NCBI RefSeq assembly: GCF_900115305.1
Contig: NZ_FOVW01000003.1
Location: forward strand, 356,704 to 420,703
DNA length: 64,000 nucleotides
Origin: Algoriphagus ornithinivorans
Lineage (GTDB): Bacteria; Bacteroidota; Bacteroidia; Cytophagales; Cyclobacteriaceae
Direction: 5' to 3'
Under the pieces are notes generated by a model. It did no database searches and was not told the origin of the DNA. It saw nothing but the letters and a program-made list of their open reading frames with translations. Of this stretch, positions 35,802-43,746 are shown piece after piece. Numbering within the stretch: position 1 is the stretch's first letter; every line of letters starts with the position of its first letter. The position numbers and the translations under genes were made by a program.

Positions 35802-35863
35802 GAGATATTTTTCCTTTGTTCCATAGGTTACTTACTTTGTATGGAATTGAATAAAAGTAGATT

Positions 35864-37642
35864 TTGGCAAAAAATGATTTCATAACCAGACTCCTGATTT
35901 GGAGATTAAGGCATATGAGCAATCAAAATTTTATTTTGATTCTCAGTGGCATCATTGGTGTGATTTCTGGTCTGGCCGCAGTGATTCTCAAGCAAGGGGT
36001 ACATGCTATCCAAAACTTTCTGACAGAAGGTTTTTATGTAGAATATGCCAATTTCATGTACATCATCTATCCAATTATTGGTATCGCTGCTGCCTTTCTT
36101 ATTGGAAAGTTTCTTTTTAAGGATGTTGGTGGTCACGGGATTCCGGATGTACTGTTTACAATTTCCAAAAAGCAGAGTTTAATACCCAGGGTAAAGACCT
36201 ACAGCAGAGTTATTACTTCAGCCTTGACTGTCGGTTTTGGAGGCTCCGTCGGATTAGAAGCACCCATGCTGGTAACAGGATCAGCCATTGGTTCCAATAT
36301 TGGAGTTTTGGTACATCTCAACTCCAAAAAAAGAACCTTATTGATTGGCTGTGGAGCTGCGGGAGCGATCTCGGCCATATTTGGAGCACCAATTGGCGCA
36401 GTGATTTTTGCGATAGAGGTTATATTAATGGAAATCAGTACAGCAAGCTTTATCCCTTTGTTGATTGCCTCAGTGACGGGCTCCCTGACTTCCATGTTGT
36501 TGATTGGGGAAGATTCAGTCTTCAATTTCAATCTTCAGGAGGAATTTAGAGCGGCCCATATGCCCTATTATCTTTTATTGGGGATCTTCTGCGGCATAGT
36601 CTCTTTGTATTTCAGTAAGGCTGTAGTTCGAACAGAAAAAATCATGGAGGGACTGGAGAGCCAAACCATCAGAATTCTGTATGGTGGAGCTATGCTAGGG
36701 TTCATGTTATTTTTCTTTCCTCCTATCTATGGGGAGGGTTATGATACACTGAACTTGCTTATTGATGGCAACTCCAACCAGTTATTGGAAAAAAGTCCAT
36801 TTTTCTCGGCTATAGAAAACCCATACATGATTTTGATTTTTTTGGCCTTAATTATCTTAATCAAACCCATTGCCTCCGCTTTGACATTGAGTGCAGGAGG
36901 ATCGGGAGGGATATTTGCTCCTTCCTTATATGTAGGGGGTTTAGTAGGCTTTCTTTTCGCTTTTGGGAAAAACATGCTGGGAATTCACATTCCTCTGCCT
37001 CTCGCTCATTTTACCTTAGTGGCTATGTGCGGTGTCATGGCTGGAGTTCAGCACGCTCCTCTATCAGCTATATTCCTTATCGCTGAAATAACTGGGGGAT
37101 ATGAACTCTTTGTACCGCTGATGTTCGTTTCGGCCATCTCCTATATCACCACCACTTACTATCAAAAGGATAGCCTTTATATTCAACAACTCAAGGAAAA
37201 GGGTAAACAACTGCCCGAAACCAAAGATCAAGAGTTACTGGATATGATAGATATTTCTCATGTAATAGAAAGAGATTTATTGCCTATTCACCCAGAGTCC
37301 AAGCTGAAAGATTTGATCGACTTGGTTAAAATTTCCAAGAGAAATATTTTCCCTGTTGTGGACGAAAATAAAATACTCCGTGGAATCATCACCTTGGATG
37401 ACATCAGGGATATCATGTTTGACTTAGAAAAGCAAGAAAACACTCAAATCAGGAGTTTAATGCATAGTCCTCCAGAAATCCTATTAGCTACTGAAAATAT
37501 GCAAAAAGCCATGGAAAAGTTTGAAAAGTCAGGAGCATGGAACCTGCCTGTAGTAGAGGATGGACGCTATTTGGGCTTTGTTTCAAAGTCCAGAATCTTC
37601 AATTCTTACCGAAAAAGATTGATCCGACAGAGGCAGGATTAA
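35864..37642 (+). CDS. CLC-family chloride channel/antiporter with two CBS domains
   Basis: 592 aa. CLC core about 20-440: GHGIPD near 90-95 (the GSGIP position), GGSVGLEAPMLVTG near 127-140 with the gating glutamate about 132, and GSGGIFAPSLYVGG near 345-358. Two CBS domains fill the C-terminus (about 460-585; RNIFPVVDENKILRGIITLDD and WNLPVVEDGRYLGFVSKS). The start is TTG at 35864, because the family segment FITRLLIWRLRHMSNQNF begins before the first in-frame ATG (35915) and no closer ATG is in frame. This differs from the CBS-less CLC at 1383, so two distinct CLC types are in one window. Anion is probably chloride. Confidence 0.9.
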   Translation: MAKNDFITRLLIWRLRHMSNQNFILILSGIIGVISGLAAVILKQGVHAIQNFLTEGFYVEYANFMYIIYPIIGIAAAFLIGKFLFKDVGGHGIPDVLFTISKKQSLIPRVKTYSRVITSALTVGFGGSVGLEAPMLVTGSAIGSNIGVLVHLNSKKRTLLIGCGAAGAISAIFGAPIGAVIFAIEVILMEISTASFIPLLIASVTGSLTSMLLIGEDSVFNFNLQEEFRAAHMPYYLLLGIFCGIVSLYFSKAVVRTEKIMEGLESQTIRILYGGAMLGFMLFFFPPIYGEGYDTLNLLIDGNSNQLLEKSPFFSAIENPYMILIFLALIILIKPIASALTLSAGGSGGIFAPSLYVGGLVGFLFAFGKNMLGIHIPLPLAHFTLVAMCGVMAGVQHAPLSAIFLIAEITGGYELFVPLMFVSAISYITTTYYQKDSLYIQQLKEKGKQLPETKDQELLDMIDISHVIERDLLPIHPESKLKDLIDLVKISKRNIFPVVDENKILRGIITLDDIRDIMFDLEKQENTQIRSLMHSPPEILLATENMQKAMEKFEKSGAWNLPVVEDGRYLGFVSKSRIFNSYRKRLIRQRQD

Positions 37643-38184
37643 GGCCGATTTAAAAGAATATTTGGATTTTGAAATTATCCACTTTTTAACATTCATTTTA
37701 ACAGCCCTTTTTTCAGTTAGCTTCGATTATCCACAAATTTACCTATTATTGATCGCTATTAAAATACTGATTTTCAGCACTTTATTATGCCATTGTTGAA
37801 AAGTGTGGATAAATAATTGAAAATGTGGATAAAAATTTCTTGCATTTTTTAATCCTCAAAATTAGCCTGTATGAAGCATTTTTTAACTTGGAATTAATAT
37901 TCGCTTAATATCAAAAATTAAGCCTTGATTTTTTTTTAAAACAAATTTTATTTGGATTCGTTGTCGTACAATACACTTTTTGAATCCTGAAAAACAGTTT
38001 TATTGTACTGAAAAAAAATTCAAGCTTTGAATATTACAATTTTGGTTCAGAAAGATCAATTTTAAGTCTTTAGCTATTCGCCTTGAGATCAAAGCGCTTA
38101 ACTATGGAACAGCAATAAATTTCAATATTGGGTGAGAGTCTAGTAAAGGCTTTTTTGAAAAATAAAAGTCCCGATTGCAAAGCC
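37643..38184. other. 542-bp AT-rich gene-free region with four DnaA-box-like 9-mers
   Basis: TTATCCACT at 37675-37683 and TTATCCACA at 37727-37735 lie on the plus strand. Two copies of the reverse form TGTGGATAA lie at 37804-37812 and 37824-37832, so the boxes face each other across about 70 bp. Long A/T runs follow at 37929-37955. No gene, tRNA or known RNA fold is seen. It may be an origin-like or DnaA-binding regulatory region; gene orientation around it argues against a simple oriC (see findings). The last 30 bp holds a weak mtgA terminator stem. Confidence 0.6.
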
Positions 38185-38880
38185 CTAGTTTCCCCAGCCT
38201 AGGGGCTCAAGATTATTCATTTGTCTCAATATCCAACCTTGTCTTCCGGAGATGTAATTGGTAGGTCTCCTAGGACTCCATCTTATTGGGTTCGGTAATA
38301 CTGCAGCTATCATGGCAGCTTCTCCACGAGTGAGTTTTTTGGCCGGTTTACCATAAAACGTTTGAGCCGCAGCCTCGATTCCATAGATTCCAGGGCCCAT
38401 TTCTATGACATTTAAGTAAACCTCCATAATCCTTTCTTTGGGCCAGAGAAACTCTACTAGAACGGTAAAATAAGCTTCAAGCCCCTTTCTCACATAATTT
38501 CTACCTGGCCAGAGGAACACATTTTTGACAGTCTGCTGGGTAATGGTACTGGCTCCCTTTATTCTTTTACCTTTCTTATTCCCTTCCCAAGCTTTTTTCA
38601 TGGCTTCCATATCAAAACCCGAATGCTGCAAAAACTTTTGATCTTCTGAGGCATATACCGCTTGAGGCGCATGCCTGGAGATCTCCTCCATCGGTACCCA
38701 GTCTTTGTAAAGCCTCAGTTCTTTTTTTTCATCCAAAGACTGCTCTACCAAACGAATCACCATTAATGGTGTAAGTGGAACAGGCACAAAGCGATAAATG
38801 ATGACCAAACCAATTGATATGATAAAAAACCAAATAATGATTTTTAGGATAAATCTGCTGACCCAACGGATTATTTTCAT
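38185..38880 (-). CDS. mtgA: Monofunctional peptidoglycan glycosyltransferase
   Basis: 231 aa, GT51 family. An N-terminal transmembrane anchor (about 10-30, LKIIIWFFIISIGLVIIY) precedes the transferase domain. It contains YASEDQKFLQHSGFD (catalytic Glu near 78), KGASTITQQTVKNVFLWPGR near 108-127, and KERIMEVYLNVIEMGPGIYG near 149-168, followed by GEAAMIAAVLPNP. It polymerises lipid II into glycan strands at the outer face of the inner membrane; there is no transpeptidase domain. ATG overlaps the upstream methyltransferase stop by 4 bp, so they are coupled. The TAG stop lies in a short hairpin. Confidence 0.95.
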   Translation of the reverse strand: MKIIRWVSRFILKIIIWFFIISIGLVIIYRFVPVPLTPLMVIRLVEQSLDEKKELRLYKDWVPMEEISRHAPQAVYASEDQKFLQHSGFDMEAMKKAWEGNKKGKRIKGASTITQQTVKNVFLWPGRNYVRKGLEAYFTVLVEFLWPKERIMEVYLNVIEMGPGIYGIEAAAQTFYGKPAKKLTRGEAAMIAAVLPNPIRWSPRRPTNYISGRQGWILRQMNNLEPLGWGN

Positions 38881-39680
38881 GCTTTGCGCTTTGCTTTTGC
38901 CTGTACAAATTGATAAAAAAATACGGAATTTGAATCTTTGGCAATAGCTTCTAAATCTGATTCCATTTCCCTTACATCATTCTCACTGATTAAATCGGTA
39001 TCTAACATGGGTTTAGCTGCACTTTTCATCAGCTCCTTCCAATAAGCTGTCATGCGCTTTAATTCCTCTGGCCTTGATTGATCCAAATGAAACCCCCCTC
39101 TTTGTAACTCTATTTCTCCGAAACCTACTTCATGCAGCAAATTTCCCAGCTTGACCCCAATATCAGGATCTCCTCCACTTTGAATCTGATAGGCGTTGTA
39201 AGCATTATAATATCGCTCCAGACCCGGCAATTTGGGTAAAAAATAAAAACTTGAATTGAAGACCTCTGTTAAATAGATAACCCCCTCAGGGTGCAAGTGC
39301 TCATAAACTGACCTTAGCACCTTTTTTGGTTCTTCTACATGCTCCAGAACCCAACAGATAAACCCAGCATCGAATTTTTCACCAAAATTCAATTCTGCTG
39401 CATCTTGATTGACAAAATTGATTTTTCTGTCCGAAAATCCGGATAAATTGATTTGGGCTTTTTCAATTTGAGACTTCTCTATTTCCACGCAGGTCAAGTC
39501 CAAGTCAGAATAAAGGCTCAATATTACCTGTGATTGTGCCCCAACTCCAGAGCCTATTTCCAATACATTCTTTCGATTTTTTAAATCAATGAAAGGATAA
39601 ATTAAAGGAGTCAGAATACCCGCCTGGCTCATCAGCCGCTCCTGCTCCTCTGTCAGATATCCATGAATGTATTTTCCCAT
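38877..39680 (-). CDS. Class I SAM-dependent methyltransferase
   Basis: 267 aa. The SAM-binding motif I is VLEIGSGVGAQSQVILSLY near 39-57. Motif II acidic residue is in LTCVEIEKSQIEKA, and the post-motif FDAGFICWVLEHVEEPKKVL near 103-122 is typical of methyltransf-11/UbiE-like enzymes. The C-terminal half carries an insertion rich in Glu and aromatic residues and a late helix pair. The substrate is unknown. It overlaps mtgA by 4 bp and follows a DUF3857 gene by 48 bp in the same operon, suggesting an envelope-related role, but this is inference. Confidence 0.88.
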   Translation of the reverse strand: MGKYIHGYLTEEQERLMSQAGILTPLIYPFIDLKNRKNVLEIGSGVGAQSQVILSLYSDLDLTCVEIEKSQIEKAQINLSGFSDRKINFVNQDAAELNFGEKFDAGFICWVLEHVEEPKKVLRSVYEHLHPEGVIYLTEVFNSSFYFLPKLPGLERYYNAYNAYQIQSGGDPDIGVKLGNLLHEVGFGEIELQRGGFHLDQSRPEELKRMTAYWKELMKSAAKPMLDTDLISENDVREMESDLEAIAKDSNSVFFYQFVQAKAKRKA

Positions 39681-39727
39681 AATCTTCCGAAAATTACCGA
39701 AAATTCGCAGTTTTTATACTCCAGAAG

Positions 39728-41632
39728 CTAGTTAGCTTTCTTTTTTAATATTACAGGAAACTGTACACTTTCGGATACTTTTTCTGCGAAGGATTTCAAC
39801 TCAGGGTAAGCGCGAGGGGAGTAATTTTTAACACGAATATCCAATTTGCTGACTATACGAATATGACCTTCTTCAATTTTTGACTCCAACAGATAGGTTA
39901 ATTCCTTGTTCGGAGTGAAAAGAGACACAGATGGAGGGATTTCATCTACTTCATAACCTTCCGGAATTTCCATGTCGAGCTCAAAATTCTGATAAAAGGG
40001 ATAATCAAAATCAATTGGATAAGTTCTCCTCGCTTCCAAAAAAGGATTTTCATAGAAAATGGATTCTTTAAAAGGGCTTAAAATCACAATTTCTTCTCCA
40101 TCATTAAAGGCCGGCTTCTTGGCCTTTGAGAATAGATATCCTTCTTCTTGAAACTTATCATCAACAGTAATATCATAGTAGGAGTCGTCGAGGTCTTCAG
40201 GTTCAGGATTTGGACCTAATAGCTGATCTCTCAATGAAAGCACATTCAGCCCTTCTAGTTTGAAATTGATAGAATAAGCCCAATTTCCTATAGAGTCTTT
40301 TTCAACAGTAATCATCTGATTGGATCCAGAATTGTGCTTTAAGTCAATGGGAATCAGTTTTGATTCATCACCCCGAATCAAAAATCCTTGAGGCACCAAT
40401 TTTTTGGGAGGAATTAATCCAAAAGATAGATAAGGATCGGTGGCATCCAGCCAAAACACTGAATCTCTGATCTCTAGTCTCACGAGAGAATTTGAAAACT
40501 GATTAAGAAAAGGGCTGGGGATTAAATCTGTTCTGTTCTCGCCTTTTTGATTGACCAACACTAAATCCGCAGTGATTCCATGGTCTTGAAGCAGGTTAAG
40601 CAGAGTCAGGTGAATGTCTAAATGGTTCCCTTCTCCTTTTTTGAGCAAAGACCTTGCGTCTTGGGTAGGTAGCGGATAAATACTTGGCTGTACTTTAAAC
40701 CTGTCCTTGACAAAACGGTAAATTTTTTCTGCCGTTTCAAGATCATTAGTACCATACAGCACATCTTTAATACCCAATTTTTTCACTGAGTTCCCCTTGA
40801 AATAAGATTCAAATGCTGGAATAGACTGGATACGTGTTCCCAACTCTTCCCAGGTAGAGTAGACTATTGGCTGAAACTGGGTTCCATCCTGAAATAAAAA
40901 GCCCTCGACCCTAAACACATAATCCAAGGGATTACTCAGGTAAGGTTCAAGTCGAAATGAAGGAATATTTTCAAGATTCCAGTAAAACCTATCTCTTGAA
41001 GGAGAAACTTGAAGCATTTCCCGAACGGGAGTACCCTGGGTGACGAGTTGATATCGAAGATAGTCTGGTACTTGAAAAGTATATTCAGATCTGAGTTTTG
41101 GGTAAGTACCCTGAAACTCCCATCCTTCCAATAAATAGTACTCACGATCAACCTTCACGTACTTCCACTCCAGGATGGAGCCTTTTTTTACTTGAGGGAA
41201 AACAATCCTATAATCGGACCAACCATTTGCATTATCAGACCTAAAAATGTGTTCATCTCCCAGTCTAATACTTTTCCTTTCATCTCCATCCAAATAACTT
41301 ACAGTAGCTCTTAATTCAACAATTTGCTCAATCTTTAAATCACGTGCGGTGAAAAAAGGGATGGTGATATTGCCAAAATTATCTGGGTTGTCTCCAAGAA
41401 TTTTGTATCTAAAATGGTATTCTGTGACAAGGCCTATCACCCAGCCTTCCCCCTCTTTGATTAAGGGATAAGTGACTCCCCCCTCGTAAAGAGAGACAAC
41501 CTTTGCCTCTTTTTCGAAGAAAACTGAATCCAGCTCTTTTTCAAATTTGCTATAAATTCCAAAGCTAACTTGCCCAAAACTTGGCCAAGAAAGGATAATA
41601 AATACCCATATCAGCCCTATTCGTGAGCTCAA
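39728..41632 (-). CDS. DUF3857/transglutaminase-like protein with lost catalytic residues (paralogue C)
   Basis: 634 aa with a signal peptide (about 1-20). An N-terminal DUF3857 domain covers about 50-220 (YHFRYKIL, WSDYRIVFPQVKKGSILEW). A transglutaminase-like fold covers about 270-410. The segment aligned with GDCKGL of the active paralogue reads GEGNHL, so the catalytic Cys is Gly, and the His of FNHVIL is replaced (FSNSLV). It is therefore likely a non-enzymatic binding protein. A beta-rich C-terminal region follows. The start overlaps the upstream paralogue stop by 4 bp. Periplasmic or surface location is inferred from the signal peptide. Confidence 0.87.
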   Translation of the reverse strand: MSSRIGLIWVFIILSWPSFGQVSFGIYSKFEKELDSVFFEKEAKVVSLYEGGVTYPLIKEGEGWVIGLVTEYHFRYKILGDNPDNFGNITIPFFTARDLKIEQIVELRATVSYLDGDERKSIRLGDEHIFRSDNANGWSDYRIVFPQVKKGSILEWKYVKVDREYYLLEGWEFQGTYPKLRSEYTFQVPDYLRYQLVTQGTPVREMLQVSPSRDRFYWNLENIPSFRLEPYLSNPLDYVFRVEGFLFQDGTQFQPIVYSTWEELGTRIQSIPAFESYFKGNSVKKLGIKDVLYGTNDLETAEKIYRFVKDRFKVQPSIYPLPTQDARSLLKKGEGNHLDIHLTLLNLLQDHGITADLVLVNQKGENRTDLIPSPFLNQFSNSLVRLEIRDSVFWLDATDPYLSFGLIPPKKLVPQGFLIRGDESKLIPIDLKHNSGSNQMITVEKDSIGNWAYSINFKLEGLNVLSLRDQLLGPNPEPEDLDDSYYDITVDDKFQEEGYLFSKAKKPAFNDGEEIVILSPFKESIFYENPFLEARRTYPIDFDYPFYQNFELDMEIPEGYEVDEIPPSVSLFTPNKELTYLLESKIEEGHIRIVSKLDIRVKNYSPRAYPELKSFAEKVSESVQFPVILKKKAN

Positions 41633-43551
41633 GGATTACTTACTTTTTTTAAGACCAAAGGAGCATTCATTTTAGTAGCCACAGTTTCCATAAAATATTT
41701 CAAATTGGCATACTGCCTGACATCGATGGTTGGTTTTTTGACTTCGAGCTTTGCTACAATCTGAACTTTATCTCCCATTAGCACTGGATTATAAGAAAAT
41801 AACACTTCCCCATTTTTCATGCTGATTGCTTCCTTGAGAGGATAATCGTCCAACTCATAACCTTCGGGAATTTCCAGCAGGGTAGAATAAGTCTCTGAAA
41901 ATGCAAAACCAAAATCGACAGGGAAAATCCTGAAATCCTGAGTAAAAGGATTTTTACTGAAGGTTGCGACTTTAAAAGGAGTAAGCATCATCAAGGTAGC
42001 CTCCTCCGAATTTTGCCCTTGGATCTTGATCGTATAATTTGTGGTGGTGTAATTGTCCTCCTTAAGATTATCCTGCATATCTATATTGACTACTTCCCAG
42101 GTTGGATCCAAAGTAAATAGCTTCTGAAGGGGTTCATTGTTTTTTTTGAGATTTTGGGATCGATGTGACATCTGCAAACCCTCGTAAAAATATCTGCGAA
42201 GCGATCCTTCTACAATCAAATTCTTTTCCTCATCAAATTTCAAAACTGAAGTAAATACTGAATTCGAATTATGAGGAATATTGATAGGAACTAATTGGCT
42301 ATTTTCTTTGGTCAGAAACAACCCTGCTTTTACATGTTTATCCAAGTCAACATATCCGAAAGGAGCCAGAGGATCCTCCAGATCCAAGAGATATTCTTTG
42401 CCGTCCAGCTTCGCATGAAGCAATACACTATTAAACTGGTTGATAAATGGAAAAGGTACTAAATCACTTCTTCCACTACCTTTTGACCCTACCAAAATTG
42501 GATGGCACTCTATCCCCATAGATCTCAAAATACCCATTAATGCCAGGTCCAGTTCTACTGCCGAACCCACTTTGGTTTTGACTAACTGAGATATTTGCTG
42601 GTCTGGAAAGAAACCACTTTCAGTGTTAAGTTGAAAATTCTGCTGAAGGTAATAATATGCCTTTTGAGCCTTCTCCAGCTCAGTGCTTCCTTCGAAGTCT
42701 ACGCCATCCATTACTTTTTCCAAAGGAGAGCTTCGGAAATACCCCTTATCCGTATAACCTCTCAAAACCTCATCTCCCAGCACAATCCAATTTTTCAGTA
42801 CATCTTCCCATTCGTACAGGGTTTTTTGATAACGTGAAAGCTGGAATTCAACCCTTTCTCTATAATCCGCAAAATTATTCATGTAAGGCTCCGCCTTCAG
42901 GGAATTCAGCTTCCTCAACGTCCAAGTGTAAGTCCCATTATTTACAGTTTTTTCTGAGGTAGTATTATACTTTGTTCCTTGACCAATCATCTTGTATTCC
43001 AATTGCGGAATCATGGTGATACTGTAAGAAGACATGATGGTTGGAATATCATTTTGGAATGTCCATCCATCTAAAAGGGTGATATTCTTATCCGTTTTCT
43101 TATACGTATACTCCAGAATAGAGCCCACCTTCACATTGGGAAATGTAATCCGGTATTCCTTCCATCCATTTCCTACCTCAACTTCAAAAATCTGATTTTT
43201 ATCCACCTTAATGGACTGTGGCTCATCTCCCTCAAAGTTGGTGATCAAAGCCTTTAAACCACTGATTTCTTCCGTTCTATTATCACCTGAATAGAATGGA
43301 ATCTTTACATCTCCCCGAGCTATTCCTGACTCCTTTAGAATTTTGATCCTGAAATGGTATGTTGTTTCAAAAACTTCCCCGAAGAATTTGGAAACCCCTT
43401 CCTCGAAAAGTACAACCGCCTCCGCATCTGGTTCAAAATCAACTTCCGAATAAGAAATTTCATTGGAATTATATTTTCCAAATTTCTCCTTTTGGGCATA
43501 TCCTGAAAGATGCAATAAAAAGAGAAGGCATAATAAAAGTTGCTTTTTCAT
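41629..43551 (-). CDS. DUF3857/transglutaminase-like protein with lost catalytic residues (paralogue B)
   Basis: 640 aa, signal peptide about 1-19 (ending GYAQ). DUF3857 domain about 55-230 (YHFRIKIL, WKEYRITFPNVKVGSILEYTY), then a transglutaminase-like domain about 280-420. Here the active-site segment reads VGSAVELDLALMGIL (Cys replaced by Ala) and the histidine segment QFNSVLLHAKL (His replaced by Ser), so no catalysis is expected. It is first of a four-gene minus operon: paralogue B - paralogue C - methyltransferase - mtgA, each overlap or gap under 50 bp. The close match to its neighbour indicates tandem duplication. Confidence 0.88.
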   Translation of the reverse strand: MKKQLLLCLLFLLHLSGYAQKEKFGKYNSNEISYSEVDFEPDAEAVVLFEEGVSKFFGEVFETTYHFRIKILKESGIARGDVKIPFYSGDNRTEEISGLKALITNFEGDEPQSIKVDKNQIFEVEVGNGWKEYRITFPNVKVGSILEYTYKKTDKNITLLDGWTFQNDIPTIMSSYSITMIPQLEYKMIGQGTKYNTTSEKTVNNGTYTWTLRKLNSLKAEPYMNNFADYRERVEFQLSRYQKTLYEWEDVLKNWIVLGDEVLRGYTDKGYFRSSPLEKVMDGVDFEGSTELEKAQKAYYYLQQNFQLNTESGFFPDQQISQLVKTKVGSAVELDLALMGILRSMGIECHPILVGSKGSGRSDLVPFPFINQFNSVLLHAKLDGKEYLLDLEDPLAPFGYVDLDKHVKAGLFLTKENSQLVPINIPHNSNSVFTSVLKFDEEKNLIVEGSLRRYFYEGLQMSHRSQNLKKNNEPLQKLFTLDPTWEVVNIDMQDNLKEDNYTTTNYTIKIQGQNSEEATLMMLTPFKVATFSKNPFTQDFRIFPVDFGFAFSETYSTLLEIPEGYELDDYPLKEAISMKNGEVLFSYNPVLMGDKVQIVAKLEVKKPTIDVRQYANLKYFMETVATKMNAPLVLKKVSNP

Positions 43552-43670
43552 GTGTTTATAAGTTGTATGTCAAAGGTCACATGGAATCTCGCTTTTAGCA
43601 TATTCGTCCCAGTGTGTACCATTTTTGTCATGCTCGATTTCATCTGTTTATAATTTGTTTTTTAGGGGTC

Positions 43671-43741
43671 ATCCCGATGACTTTCGGGAGGAATGCCCAG
43701 GATAATCATCCCCTTGTGTGAGATATTTTCTCATGGGCATT
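43671..43741. repeat. REP-like palindromic pair between DUF3857 genes
   Basis: CCCGA/TCGGG at 43673-43677 and 43684-43688 (within TCATCCCGATGACTTTCGGG) forms a small hairpin. It is followed by an 8-bp inverted repeat AATGCCCA (43692-43699) / TGGGCATT (43734-43741). The first unit resembles short palindromes that I recall being dispersed in Algoriphagus-like genomes. It lies 6-76 bp beyond the end of the gene at 43747, and could alternatively be that gene's terminator. Confidence 0.4.
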
Positions 43742-43746
43742 TCATA

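Noticed and set aside
35841..35874. ATG codons just before the CBS-containing CLC gene
   Set aside because: Both are out of frame with the protein; the TTG at 35864 keeps the conserved N-terminus.
37643..38184. dif (XerCD) site in the large gap
   Set aside because: Best match by eye fits only one 11-nt arm partially; the second arm is missing.
38155..38210. Rho-independent terminator of mtgA
   Set aside because: A CCCTAG/CTAGGG stem overlaps the stop codon but only a weak TTTG follows, so it is not listed as a feature.
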